Assembly: GCA_910578285.1 (NCBI GenBank)
Contig: CAJTQL010000001.1
Span: forward strand, 62,001-126,000
Source of the DNA: an uncultured Helicobacteraceae bacterium
Lineage (GTDB): Bacteria > Campylobacterota > Campylobacteria > Campylobacterales > Helicobacteraceae
DNA length: 64,000 nt
Reading direction: 5' to 3'
Made by a program: the position numbers and the translations under genes. This document shows, in pieces, positions 33,008-42,259 of this stretch. Below the pieces are notes generated by a model. The model was given only the letters and a program-made list of their open reading frames with translations, made no database searches and had not been told where the DNA came from. Numbering within the stretch: the first letter of the stretch is position 1; each line of letters opens with the position of its first letter.

Positions 33008-33026
33008 CAGCCCCAAAAAGGAGCTG
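33008..33026 (-). terminator. Hairpin after cmeC-like gene
   Basis: CAGCTCC-TTTTT-GGGGCTG on the minus strand (7 pairs, one T-G), just after the efflux operon's last stop. No downstream T-tract. Confidence 0.45.
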
Positions 33027-33031
33027 GGACA

Positions 33032-34462
33032 CTAGGGACGTTCAAAAAGTGTTTCGCGTTCGAGTGTACGCGCGTTGAAACCTCCACCTAGCGATTTATA
33101 AAGACTAAGCGAACTACTCAACAAATCTGCTTTTGCGCTGCTAAGGTTGAGCTGCACACTCAACCAATTGCGCTCGGCATCGAGCAATTCAAGATGTGTT
33201 GAATACCCCGCTTCAAAGCGCTGTTTAGCAATCTCATACACGCGTCCTTGCGACTGCGCTTGCGCCTCGACAGCACGCAATCGCTTTTCGGTTGTGTCGC
33301 GCGCAACAAGCGCATCTCGAACTTCTGAAAATGCACGTGCAACAGCAGCACGATAGAGAATCAATGCTTCTTCTTTCATTTCTTCAGCTTGGCGCACGCG
33401 ATTCTCTGTCCGCCCGAAGTCAAAGAGGGGTCCGCTGATATTTGCGCTAAGGCTCACAACAGCATTATCAAACAAATCGCCGACATCTCGCGCGCTCAAC
33501 CCGCCAAGCGCCGAAAGTGAGAGAATAGGAAAATAAGACGCATACGCCACGCCAATCGAATGGTTTGCGGAACGCAAATTTTCCTCTGCCATTTTAATAT
33601 CTGGGCGATTTGCAATCAATGTCGAAGGCATTGCAAGCGGCACAATAGGAGCTTTGGGCAAGAGCTCGCCCACGACAAACTCGGCAGCAAAGATTCCACG
33701 AGGTGTGCGCCCCACAAGCAGCGCAAGCGCACTCATAATCTCGCTTCGCGAACGCGTAATTGCATAGAGATTTGCGCGCGCTGATTCAAGCTGCACCTTG
33801 CTCTGTTGCAGCGTAATCTCTTCAAGGCTTCCTGCCTCATATTGTTTGTAATAATATTGATATGTCTCATCGTATGCCTGCACGGTAGCTTGCAAAATTT
33901 TGTATTGTTCCTCGAGGCTAAGGAGCGAAAAATAGCTATCAATCACGCCTGAAATCACACTTAGGCGCACATTTTCTTGGTTGGCAGCAACCGAAAGCAA
34001 TGTTGCCACGGCAGCTCGATTGGATTCGCGCACACGCCCCCACAAATCGACTTCGTAGCTAATCACAGCGCTCAACGAATAAGGAATCGATTGGGGATTC
34101 TCACCCGAAACAATCTTATTGGTTGCTCCATTCCAATTTAATGTTGGAAATCTATCAGCATTGGCAATTCCTAACGCAGCGCGCGCTTGAGCAACGCGTG
34201 AAACGGCTGCTGCATAATCGGTATTATTGCGCAAGGCTTCTTCGACAAGCATGTTCAGGTTTTCATCGCCAAAATCTTCCCACCAATAATCCTCAATCTT
34301 GCGATTGCTCATTTTGACGCCAGTGAGTTTACGATCTTCGGCAAAATCATTATATTGCATGGGAGAATCAAGGTCTGGAATCACCAAATCGGGTGTGAAG
34401 TTACACCCAGCAAGCACAAGCCCTGCAATGCAAATTGATAGAAAAGAATAAAGACGTTTCAT
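33032..34462 (-). CDS. cmeC: RND efflux outer-membrane channel lipoprotein (CmeC type)
   Basis: TolC-like outer-membrane duct of a tripartite drug efflux pump. 476 residues with lipobox VLAGC (Cys 19) and two OEP repeats rich in long Ala/Glu/Gln helices, such as the YAAAVSRVAQARAALGIANA and SAKADLLSSSLSLYKSLGGG segments. The NodT/OprM-type YKSLGGGF end is typical. ATG overlaps the cmeB stop (ATGA). By operon order it is the CmeC equivalent. Confidence 0.9.
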   Translation of the reverse strand: MKRLYSFLSICIAGLVLAGCNFTPDLVIPDLDSPMQYNDFAEDRKLTGVKMSNRKIEDYWWEDFGDENLNMLVEEALRNNTDYAAAVSRVAQARAALGIANADRFPTLNWNGATNKIVSGENPQSIPYSLSAVISYEVDLWGRVRESNRAAVATLLSVAANQENVRLSVISGVIDSYFSLLSLEEQYKILQATVQAYDETYQYYYKQYEAGSLEEITLQQSKVQLESARANLYAITRSRSEIMSALALLVGRTPRGIFAAEFVVGELLPKAPIVPLAMPSTLIANRPDIKMAEENLRSANHSIGVAYASYFPILSLSALGGLSARDVGDLFDNAVVSLSANISGPLFDFGRTENRVRQAEEMKEEALILYRAAVARAFSEVRDALVARDTTEKRLRAVEAQAQSQGRVYEIAKQRFEAGYSTHLELLDAERNWLSVQLNLSSAKADLLSSSLSLYKSLGGGFNARTLERETLFERP

Positions 34463-37400
34463 GGTTGTATGTCCTTTGCAGAATTGTTGCCACGTAACCA
34501 GTCATTGATGCGCTCAAACAAGACATAGAAAAGCGGGACAAAAAAGATAGCAAACGTTGAAGCGGCAGCAATTCCGCCAAGCACACCTGTGCCGATAGAA
34601 TGCCGCGATGCAGCACCTGCACCCGTACTTAATACAAGCGGCACAACCCCCAAACCAAAAGCAAGAGAAGTCATGATAATCGGTCGGAATCGCAAACGTG
34701 CTCCTTCAAGCGCTGCATCGAGCAAATCGCGCCCTGCCCTGCGCTGCTCCATTGCAAATTCGACAATCAGAATCGCATTCTTTGACGAAAGCCCAATCAT
34801 CACAACAAGCCCGATTTGGAAATAGATATCGTTGCTAATTCTTGGGTCTATCAAGCTGCCAAGATATGTTGCCACAACTGCGCCAAAAAGCGCAAATGGC
34901 ACGGCGGTAATCACTGCAAATGGCAACAACCAACGTTCATATTGTGCTGCGAGAATGAGGAATACAAACACAAGCGCAAAGATAAACGCATACATACTAT
35001 TGCCTCCAATCTGCCGCTCTTGATAAGAGCTTCCTGCCCATTCAATCGTATAGCCTTCGGGCAACACTTCATTGGCAACTTCTTCAATTGCACGAATCGC
35101 ATCGCCTGATGTGTAGCCCGGCTTTGCATCTCCTGTAATCTGTGCGGCAGGGAATAGATTAAATCGGTTAATAATATCAGGTCCCACAACGCGCTTGAAA
35201 GTAATCAAGGTATTAAGCGGGACCATTTCTCCTGTGGCAGAACGCACAAAAATTTCACTCATTTGTTCAGGTCCGCTGCGATACGAACCATCAGATTGGA
35301 GATACACCTTATAGGGTCGCCCAAAGAGATTGAAATCATTGATATATGCGCTTCCAAAGACAATTTGCATGGTGTAGAACACATCGCGCACGCTCACACC
35401 TGCCGCTTTTGCCTTCTCGCGGTCAAGCTCGGCATAGAATTGTGGTGTATTCATACTTAACCCTGTGCGCAATGATGTGAGCTCGGGACGCTCGCCAGCT
35501 TTTTGCATAATCAATTGCACATATTTATTAAGCTCTTCATAGCCTGTGCCCAAACGATTTTGCACATAAATCTCAAACCCCCCACTGATACTAAGCCCCA
35601 TAATGGGCGGCGGATTGAGGAAGATAGCAAAAGCTTCTTTACTAGCCATAAGCTGCCCCATGACGGACGCAGCGACTATATCAGAACGTTGGTCGTAACG
35701 TTTGCGTTCGCTCCAATCGGTGAGCCTCACAAAAAAAGCACCCGAATCGGGCTTGAGCGCGCTATTGAGCATATCAAATCCAGCAAGCCCTGTAACGCCG
35801 CTAATATTAGGATTTGCAAGCAAGGTTTGGCTCACTTCTTCTCGCACTTCCATCGTGCGGTTCAACGAGGATGCAGGGGGCAACATCACAACTCCAAAAA
35901 TCCCTCCCTTGTCTTCGGGCGGCACAAGCGAGCTTGGCAATTTCATAAAGATTCCATACGTAATGACACCAATGCACGCAACGATTGCGAGGCTGATGAG
36001 AACATGATGCAAGATAAAATGCACGCCTTTCACATAGATTTCGGTGCTCCAATCAAAGAAATCATTGAATTTTTCGACAATCCAATATTCCTTTGGTTCT
36101 TTGTTTTTGATGAGCATCGCACAAAGCGCAGGCGTGAGTGTGAGCGCCACAAAGCCCGAAAGGCAAACTGAAATCACGATGGTTACAGCGAATTGTTTGT
36201 ACATCTGCCCTGTGAAACCGCCCAAGAATGAAATGGGGATAAATACAGCAGAGAGCACGAGGACGATGGAGATAACAGGAGAGACAATCTCTTGCATTGC
36301 CTTGATGGTCGCTTCTTTAATCGGCAGCCCCTCACTACGATGAATCCGCTCGACATTCTCAATCACAATAATCGCATCATCGACAACGATACCGATTGCA
36401 AGCACGAGCCCAAAGAGTGTGAGCAGATTAATCGAGAATCCAAGCGCCATCATGCCTGCAAACGCACCAATAATTGACACGGGAACGGCAAGCAAAGGAA
36501 TGAGCGTTGTGCGGAGATTTTTCAAGAAGAAATACACGATAATCGCCACAAGCAAAATGGCTTCCATAAAGGTTTTAATGACCTCATCAATCGCAACATC
36601 GACAAATTGAGTGGTGTCAAACGCAACTTTATAGGTCATACCTTCGGGGAAATTTTTACTGATTTCTTCAAGTTTTTTAGCGACAAGCTCGGCTGTTTCA
36701 AGCGCATTTGCGCCCGATTGCAAGAAAATTCCAATTGGTACGGCTGCTTTACCATTATAAGTCGCATCAAACGCGTATTGCGCTGCGCCTAGCTCGACTC
36801 TCGCGACATCTTTGATGCGCAAAAAGCTTCCATCAGGTTGGGCTTTGATAATGATATTGCCAAACTCTTCAGCATCGACAAGCCGCCCTTTTGTAAGAAT
36901 CGTATAGGTAAAAGCAGGCTTGAGCTCATTTGGCTCTTGCCCAAACTGCCCCAAACCAAACTGCGCATTTTGCTCTTGAATCGCTGCGCTAACTTCAGAA
37001 GGGGTAACATCAAAAGATGCGAGCTTATCAGGATAGAGCCACACACGAATCGAATAATCCTTGCTGCCAAAAATCTGTGCATCGCCCACACCTTTGACAC
37101 GTTTGAGGTCATCAAGTACATTAATCAAGACATAGTTAGAGAGATAAAGCATATCAAAGGCTTCTTCGGGTGAATAAATTGTCAACACTTGCAGAATACT
37201 CGAATTTCTCTTTGTTGCCGTTACCCCTTGTGCCTGCACTTCAGCAGGCAATGTCGCCATGACAGATTGCAATTTATTATTCACATTGACAGTCGCCATA
37301 TCAGGGTCTGTGCCAATCTCAAAATAGACATCAATAGATGCCTGCCCACTTCCTGTGGCGACTGATTTCATATAAATCATATTCTCCACACCATTCACTG

Positions 37401-37605
37401 CCTGCTCAATAGGTGCATTGACAATATTTGCAATCGTTTCGGCATCGGCACCGGGGTAGAATGCGCTAATACTGACCTGTGGAGGTGTTACCTGCGGATA
37501 TTCCTCAATAGACATATTAAAAATCGAAAGTCCGCCCGCAATCACGATGATAATCGAAACAACCGTTGCAAAAATGGGTCTTTCAATGAAGAATTTGGAA
37601 AACAT
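34459..37605 (-). CDS. cmeB: RND multidrug efflux transporter (CmeB type)
   Basis: Inner-membrane proton/drug antiporter of the HAE1 family. 1048 residues, the normal size. It starts MFSKFFIERPIFATVVSI, has twelve predicted membrane segments, large periplasmic loops, and the proton-relay motif GIVVDDAIIVIENVERI near residue 403 with twin Asp. The KNLRTTLIPLLAVPVSI segment and the C-terminal GLSSKNAILIVEFA and TGAGAASRHSIGTGV segments are standard. TAATG junction with cmeA and ATGA with cmeC. Confidence 0.95.
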   Translation of the reverse strand: MFSKFFIERPIFATVVSIIIVIAGGLSIFNMSIEEYPQVTPPQVSISAFYPGADAETIANIVNAPIEQAVNGVENMIYMKSVATGSGQASIDVYFEIGTDPDMATVNVNNKLQSVMATLPAEVQAQGVTATKRNSSILQVLTIYSPEEAFDMLYLSNYVLINVLDDLKRVKGVGDAQIFGSKDYSIRVWLYPDKLASFDVTPSEVSAAIQEQNAQFGLGQFGQEPNELKPAFTYTILTKGRLVDAEEFGNIIIKAQPDGSFLRIKDVARVELGAAQYAFDATYNGKAAVPIGIFLQSGANALETAELVAKKLEEISKNFPEGMTYKVAFDTTQFVDVAIDEVIKTFMEAILLVAIIVYFFLKNLRTTLIPLLAVPVSIIGAFAGMMALGFSINLLTLFGLVLAIGIVVDDAIIVIENVERIHRSEGLPIKEATIKAMQEIVSPVISIVLVLSAVFIPISFLGGFTGQMYKQFAVTIVISVCLSGFVALTLTPALCAMLIKNKEPKEYWIVEKFNDFFDWSTEIYVKGVHFILHHVLISLAIVACIGVITYGIFMKLPSSLVPPEDKGGIFGVVMLPPASSLNRTMEVREEVSQTLLANPNISGVTGLAGFDMLNSALKPDSGAFFVRLTDWSERKRYDQRSDIVAASVMGQLMASKEAFAIFLNPPPIMGLSISGGFEIYVQNRLGTGYEELNKYVQLIMQKAGERPELTSLRTGLSMNTPQFYAELDREKAKAAGVSVRDVFYTMQIVFGSAYINDFNLFGRPYKVYLQSDGSYRSGPEQMSEIFVRSATGEMVPLNTLITFKRVVGPDIINRFNLFPAAQITGDAKPGYTSGDAIRAIEEVANEVLPEGYTIEWAGSSYQERQIGGNSMYAFIFALVFVFLILAAQYERWLLPFAVITAVPFALFGAVVATYLGSLIDPRISNDIYFQIGLVVMIGLSSKNAILIVEFAMEQRRAGRDLLDAALEGARLRFRPIIMTSLAFGLGVVPLVLSTGAGAASRHSIGTGVLGGIAAASTFAIFFVPLFYVLFERINDWLRGNNSAKDIQP

Positions 37606-38744
37606 TATTGCACGCTCCCCTCAGCTACAACAGGGCTATCGGGACGAATTTTCATGAGATTGTTAGTAATCAATTCATCGCCATCTTCAAACATTCCCGT
37701 GATGATAAAATCATGAGCGAGCGATTGTGCGATATTAATAGGAACGATTTTAGCCACACCATCTTTGAGTAGATAGATAAATGTTCCTTGTGCTGTTTGC
37801 ATCACTGCCTTTTGAGGAATCACAGCCGAATTAGGAATCTTGATTCCTTCAATCGAAACGCGCACAAACTGCCCGGGAATCAGGCGATTGTTTTCGTTGG
37901 GGACAACCGCGCGAAGCTTGATGCTGCCAATGCTTTCATCGATTCGGCTATCGATAAAATCAATCTTGCCGTTATCAAGCACCTCGCCTTGACGACTCAA
38001 CACCTTGACGTTCAAATCATCAAGCTTGGTTTCAATTTTGCCCGTGCGCACAGCATTAACCGAATCAATCGCTTGGGAATCAGCGATAGAAAATTCAACA
38101 TAAATGGGTGCTGTTTGCGTGATTGTCGTTACCATTGTGCTGCCTGCTGTGCCGACATACGCACCCACATCTTGCAGTTTCACGCCGCTCATTCCGCTCA
38201 CAGGTGCAGTTACGGTGGTGTAGCTCAAGTTTAATTCGCTACGCGCAAGTGTTGCCTCGGCATTGGCGATGTTTGCACGCGCACTTTCAAATGCGGCAAA
38301 GGCGCTATCATATTCCTTCTGACTCACAGCTTTTTGCTCAAAGAGCTTGCTCACGCGCTGCCATTCACGTTCGGCTTGATTGAATGTAGCTTGACGCATT
38401 TCAAGTGCAGCAAGCGCCTCATTATAGGCTGCTTGGTAGGTGTCGGCGTCGATTCTAAAAAGCGGCGTGTCTTTTTCGACAAAATCACCCTCTTTGTACA
38501 ATTGCTCAAGCAATGTACCTGCAACTTTGGCATAGACTTCAACAGCACCCACACTCCGCACACGTGCAGGATATTCAAACAAGAGATTCTGTGCGCCTTT
38601 TGCAATCTTGATTGTATCAACTTTCATAACAGGGCGTTCAGCAGGGGCTTGTTGGGCTTGTTGCTCGCCAGAACCCCCACAACCCCACAACAAAAAAGCA
38701 GAGCAAATGCATGTTGCAATAGTCTTTTGTTTTGATATTTTCAT
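37605..38744 (-). CDS. cmeA: RND efflux periplasmic adaptor (CmeA type)
   Basis: Membrane fusion protein linking CmeB to CmeC. 379 residues with lipobox LLWGC (Cys 22), a beta-barrel/lipoyl part (EVYAKVAGTLLEQLYKEGDFV near residue 70, in parts), an alpha hairpin with heptads around residues 105-165 and a C-terminal barrel with GQFVRVSIEG. It heads the three-gene operon. No adjacent TetR-type repressor gene is present, but a 24-base dyad lies upstream. Confidence 0.93.
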   Translation of the reverse strand: MKISKQKTIATCICSAFLLWGCGGSGEQQAQQAPAERPVMKVDTIKIAKGAQNLLFEYPARVRSVGAVEVYAKVAGTLLEQLYKEGDFVEKDTPLFRIDADTYQAAYNEALAALEMRQATFNQAEREWQRVSKLFEQKAVSQKEYDSAFAAFESARANIANAEATLARSELNLSYTTVTAPVSGMSGVKLQDVGAYVGTAGSTMVTTITQTAPIYVEFSIADSQAIDSVNAVRTGKIETKLDDLNVKVLSRQGEVLDNGKIDFIDSRIDESIGSIKLRAVVPNENNRLIPGQFVRVSIEGIKIPNSAVIPQKAVMQTAQGTFIYLLKDGVAKIVPINIAQSLAHDFIITGMFEDGDELITNNLMKIRPDSPVVAEGSVQ

Positions 38745-38806
38745 TACTCTAGTTCTCCCCTTAGACTGGAATTGTATTTAGGCGGACTAATGATAGCCAA
38801 AACACA

Positions 38807-38830
38807 ATAGAATCAAAAGTGCAATTCTAT
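38807..38830. promoter_or_regulatory. Dyad ATAGAAT-N10-ATTCTAT upstream of cmeABC
   Basis: Perfect 7-base arms with a 10-base centre, 63 bases upstream of cmeA and next to a TATGAT -10-like box (38829-38834, minus strand). Size and place suit a TetR-family operator such as that of CmeR, but the arms do not copy the published Campylobacter site as I recall it. Confidence 0.4.
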
Positions 38831-38902
38831 CATAATTTCGGGTTAATGATTAGCAAACACGCCCAAGCAGACGTGCCATAAAAATTTAACGTTTAACTCT
38901 GC

Positions 38903-38908
38903 TATAAT
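38903..38908 (+). promoter_or_regulatory. Candidate mqnE -10 box
   Basis: TATAAT, 32 bases before the mqnE start, with AAAGG as ribosome site downstream. Confidence 0.55.
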
Positions 38909-38939
38909 GAACGCAATTTTTCATGTATAAAGGCTTTTC

Positions 38940-39989
38940 ATGACGCACCATGCGATTCGATACACGACTTTGAATGAAACGCTTGCACTCTATGACAAAG
39001 ACATCTATGAGCTCGGAGAACAAGCAGACAAAATCCGCACAGACTATTATGGCAAAAAAACCTTTTTTAATTCTAATGCACATCTAAATCCTACAAACGA
39101 ATGTTCCGATGTGTGTCGATTCTGTGGCTTTTCGGCACATCGTAAAAATCCCAACCCCTACACAATGAGCAAAGACGATGTGCTTGCGCGCGTTGATGAA
39201 ATTGTCGCTCGTGGAGCGCTCGAGATTCACATTGTCGGCGCACACAATCCGCGCTGCAATCTACAATGGTATTGCGATGTATTTGCAAATATCAAAAAGC
39301 GCCACCCGAGCTTGCACATCAAGGCGATGACGGCTGCCGAGGTGCATTTTCTCGCCACCACAGCCAGCATTAGCTTTCAAGAAGTACTCGAAAAAATGGC
39401 AGAATCAGGCGTGGATTCAATGCCCGGGGGTGGAGCAGAAATTTTCGATGAAAAATTGCGCAAAAGCATCTGCAAGGGTAAGGTGGATTCACAAGGTTGG
39501 CTTGCAATCCACCGCCATTGGCACAAAATGGGCAAGAAAAGTAATGCGACAATGCTATTTGGGCATATCGAAAACCGCACACATCGAATCGACCATCTCT
39601 TGCGGCTGCAACAACTGCAAGACGAAACGGGGGGATTCAATGCCTTTATCCCGCTTGTCTATCAAAAAGAAAACAATTTCTTGCAGGTTTCAGAATTTCC
39701 CACAGGGCAAGAGATTCTCAAAACGATTGCCATTGCGCGCATTGTATTGCCAAATATCCCACATATCAAAGCCTATTGGGCGACATTGGGAATCAATATG
39801 GCAATGGTTGCGCAAGAGTTTGGTGCAGACGATTTGGACGGCACGATTCAAAAGGAGTCCATTCAAAGTGCTGGTGGCTCGGATAGCGCAAGCGGAATCA
39901 CCAAAAACGAGCTGATTTCCCAAATCAAAAACGCCGGGTTTGTGCCAGTTGAGCGCGACACACTCTACAACGAAATCCATGTCTATTAG
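38940..39989 (+). CDS. mqnE: Aminofutalosine synthase (radical SAM)
   Basis: Radical SAM enzyme of the futalosine menaquinone pathway used by Helicobacter and Campylobacter. 349 residues. The cluster ligands are Cys 55, 59 and 62 in NECSDVCRFCGF (CX3CX2C), followed by SAHRKNPNPYTMS. Also seen: SMPGGGAEIFDEKLR near residue 161 and ATMLFGHIENRTHRIDHL near 203. MqnE and MqnC are sister families; the TFFNSNAHLNPTN lead and HRIDHL favour MqnE, but MqnC is the alternative. Menaquinone feeds the frd and mqo enzymes found here. Followed by gpt after 8 bases. Confidence 0.82.
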   Translation: MTHHAIRYTTLNETLALYDKDIYELGEQADKIRTDYYGKKTFFNSNAHLNPTNECSDVCRFCGFSAHRKNPNPYTMSKDDVLARVDEIVARGALEIHIVGAHNPRCNLQWYCDVFANIKKRHPSLHIKAMTAAEVHFLATTASISFQEVLEKMAESGVDSMPGGGAEIFDEKLRKSICKGKVDSQGWLAIHRHWHKMGKKSNATMLFGHIENRTHRIDHLLRLQQLQDETGGFNAFIPLVYQKENNFLQVSEFPTGQEILKTIAIARIVLPNIPHIKAYWATLGINMAMVAQEFGADDLDGTIQKESIQSAGGSDSASGITKNELISQIKNAGFVPVERDTLYNEIHVY

Positions 39990-39997
39990 GGGAAACA

Positions 39998-40456
39998 ATG
40001 CGCTATTATAGCTATGAAAACTTTCGGGACGATATGAAGATTCTTGTTGGCAAACTCGACATAACGCCAAGCGCGATTGTCGCGATTGCACGTGGTGGGC
40101 TGACGATGGGGCATTTCTTGGGAATCGCACTTGATATTCGCAATGTCTTTACAATTAATGCAACATTATATTTCAACAAGCAAAAGGAGCTTCTGCAAAT
40201 CTCAAATATTCCAAGCCTCGAAGGGCATGAACATGTGCTCGTGGTTGATGATATTGTCGATAGCGGCGAGAGTATGAGCAAGGTCTGTCAGATTCTTGGC
40301 GCGAGCAATCCAAGTGCGCACATACAAAGCGCAGCAATTTTCTACAAAGATAGCGCATGCATTATGCCGACATATACGCTACACCGCACAGAGGAATGGA
40401 TTGAGTTTTTTTGGGAAGTCGATGTGCTCGATGGACAAAGGATTGAACAACGATGA
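39998..40456 (+). CDS. gpt: Purine phosphoribosyltransferase
   Basis: Salvage enzyme joining a purine base (probably xanthine or guanine) to PRPP. 152 residues with the type I PRTase PRPP-binding loop VLVVDDIVDSGESM near residue 85 and the early AIARGGLTMGHFLG loop near 30. The RYYSYENFRDD start is like the Helicobacter xanthine-guanine type. It overlaps htpX by 4 bases. Base specificity cannot be read from sequence. Confidence 0.8.
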   Translation: MRYYSYENFRDDMKILVGKLDITPSAIVAIARGGLTMGHFLGIALDIRNVFTINATLYFNKQKELLQISNIPSLEGHEHVLVVDDIVDSGESMSKVCQILGASNPSAHIQSAAIFYKDSACIMPTYTLHRTEEWIEFFWEVDVLDGQRIEQR

Positions 40457-41382
40457 ACCCTTTCACACGCATTATCCGCACAAACCAACTCAAAACAAAT
40501 GCTGTGCTTGCCATATATTTTGCACTATTCTTGTGCATTGGACTTTTGGGCGATATTGTACGTATCAACGCACAATCATTTGCTGGGGCGCTTGGTGCGC
40601 TTTTGAGCTTTCAGATTTTTCCGCTTATCACGTGCATTATGGCGCTTTGTGCCATCGCGATAATTCTTTATAGTATTGGGAATTTTAAACAGATTATGTT
40701 AAGCGGTGATACATATAAAGAGCTCACAACACAAAGCGCACAAACACAAAAAGAAAAGGAGATTGTGCAGATTCTCGATGAGCTCCTCTATCAATCCCAA
40801 ACATCTTTTCGCCCACGTCTCTATCTGCTCGATGCGCCCTATCTCAACGCGTTTGCAAGTGGCTGGAATCAAAACAATGCGCTGATTGCACTCACAAGCG
40901 CGCTTGTTGGCACGCTCGACCGCGATGAAATCAAAGCCGTGATGGCACATGAATTGAGCCATATTCGGCATGGCGACATTCAGCTGACGCTCGTTGTGGG
41001 AATCCTCGCAAACATCATGACGCTCGCGCTGAATTTTATGGTCATGGCTTTTTTTGGTGGCAACCGCAATGATGGCGCAAAAACGGCGCGCTCAATCCTT
41101 ATGATTCTTTCGTTCATCTTGCCCTTGCTCACACTCTTTTTGCAGATGTTTCTTAGCCGCTCGCGCGAATATATGGCAGACAGCGGGGCAGCATACCTCA
41201 TGAACAATAATCGCCCGATGATTGCTGCATTACAAAAAATCAGCGGCAGCTATGAGAAATATAACTTTGCTGATGTCGACACCAACCCCACACGCCGTGC
41301 TGCATATATTTTCGGATTTGGCGAGATTCTAAGCACACACCCAAGCATAGAAAACCGAATCCGAGCACTCATGCATAAATAA
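40453..41382 (+). CDS. htpX: HtpX-like membrane zinc metalloprotease
   Basis: Inner-membrane M48 protease for membrane protein quality control. 309 residues. Two N-terminal membrane spans, the zinc site HELSH in AVMAHELSHIRHGD near residue 165, two further hydrophobic spans, and the third-ligand Glu in SREYMADSGAAYL near 236. Followed by folE after 8 bases, as in H. pylori. Confidence 0.94.
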   Translation: MNPFTRIIRTNQLKTNAVLAIYFALFLCIGLLGDIVRINAQSFAGALGALLSFQIFPLITCIMALCAIAIILYSIGNFKQIMLSGDTYKELTTQSAQTQKEKEIVQILDELLYQSQTSFRPRLYLLDAPYLNAFASGWNQNNALIALTSALVGTLDRDEIKAVMAHELSHIRHGDIQLTLVVGILANIMTLALNFMVMAFFGGNRNDGAKTARSILMILSFILPLLTLFLQMFLSRSREYMADSGAAYLMNNNRPMIAALQKISGSYEKYNFADVDTNPTRRAAYIFGFGEILSTHPSIENRIRALMHK

Positions 41383-41390
41383 GGATAACA

Positions 41391-41948
41391 ATGAAACAAG
41401 AGGAAATGTTCCACTATATCGAATCTTTTTTTGATTATATCGGTGATGACAAAAGCCGCGAAGGACTCTTGAAAACGCCTGAACGTGTCGTGAAATCATG
41501 GGAGAAACTCTTTGGCGGCTACCATGAAAACCCTGAAAAGATTCTCAACGCTGTGTTTGAGCAAGGGGCATGTGATGAGATGGTTGTACTCAAAAATATC
41601 GAGTTTTACTCCATGTGCGAGCATCACCTGCTGCCTTTTTTTGGCATAATCCATATTGGCTATATCCCCAACAAGCGCGTTGTGGGAATCTCAAAGCTTG
41701 CGCGGCTTGTTGAGACATTCGCGCGGCGCTTGCAGATTCAAGAACAAATGACTGCTCAAATCGCTGATACACTTATGCAGTTTCTTGCACCAAAAGGCGT
41801 GATGGTCGTTGCGGAGGCAAAACACATGTGTATGCTCATGCGCGGTGTCGAGAAGCAAAATAGCACAATGATTACAAGCGCGCTGCGCGGGCGATTCAAA
41901 AGCGATGCCAAAACGCGCGAAGAATTTATGGGACATATCCGCAACTAG
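41391..41948 (+). CDS. folE: GTP cyclohydrolase I
   Basis: First step of tetrahydrofolate synthesis (GTP to dihydroneopterin triphosphate). 185 residues. Zinc ligands in SMCEHHLLPFFG near residue 73 and the later Cys in AEAKHMCMLMRGVEKQNS near 145; GLLKTPERVVKSW near 25 is also typical. It meets the S4 gene tail to tail, sharing CTAG across both stops. Confidence 0.96.
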   Translation: MKQEEMFHYIESFFDYIGDDKSREGLLKTPERVVKSWEKLFGGYHENPEKILNAVFEQGACDEMVVLKNIEFYSMCEHHLLPFFGIIHIGYIPNKRVVGISKLARLVETFARRLQIQEQMTAQIADTLMQFLAPKGVMVVAEAKHMCMLMRGVEKQNSTMITSALRGRFKSDAKTREEFMGHIRN

Positions 41949-42196
41949 ACAGACACCTCGCGCACAAATGCGCTGCTTTGATTCTTTGGCACATTCTTGG
42001 TTGTTGGAATCTGCAGCACCTCGTAAAATCGCGAGCGCTCCAAATAGGCAAGCTCTATCACATCGCCCACCTTGACATTGCGGCTTGCCTTCACCACTTG
42101 TGCGCTCATCTTCACAGCACCGCTTTCAATCATATCTTGCGCAATACTGCGGCGCTTGACGAGATTGGTTGCATTCAAAAATTTGTCGATTCGCAT
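41945..42196 (-). CDS. S4-domain RNA-binding protein
   Basis: An 83-residue S4-like RNA-binding protein. It starts MRIDKFLNATNLVKRRSIAQ, the classic S4 helix, followed by GAVKMSAQVVKASRNVKVGD. The family includes Hsp15/YlxR-type small S4 proteins acting on ribosomes or rRNA. The frame is open 150 codons upstream, but GGAG precedes ATG 42196 and the S4 domain begins there, so the long form is rejected. Divergent from argG with overlapping -10 boxes. Confidence 0.85.
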   Translation of the reverse strand: MRIDKFLNATNLVKRRSIAQDMIESGAVKMSAQVVKASRNVKVGDVIELAYLERSRFYEVLQIPTTKNVPKNQSSAFVREVSV

Positions 42197-42213
42197 GAGG
42201 TCGCTCCTTGTTG

Positions 42214-42229
42214 TGCTACAATTATAGCA
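42214..42229. promoter_or_regulatory. Overlapping divergent promoters with dyad TGCTA-N6-TAGCA
   Basis: TATAAT on the minus strand (42221-42226) serves the S4 gene; TACAAT on the plus strand (42217-42222) serves argG. Both sit in the dyad TGCTA-CAATTA-TAGCA. The same TGCTA-N6-TAGCA core lies between argB and the hydroxyacid dehydrogenase (10977-10992). Confidence 0.5.
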
Positions 42230-42259
42230 AACATTCAAAAGAGGCACAAAGGAGCGTGT

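Noticed and set aside
41978..42259. 94-codon N-terminal extension of argG
   Set aside because: Antisense to the S4 gene and crosses both promoters; ATG 42260 has GGAG and the ATP-motif spacing expected.
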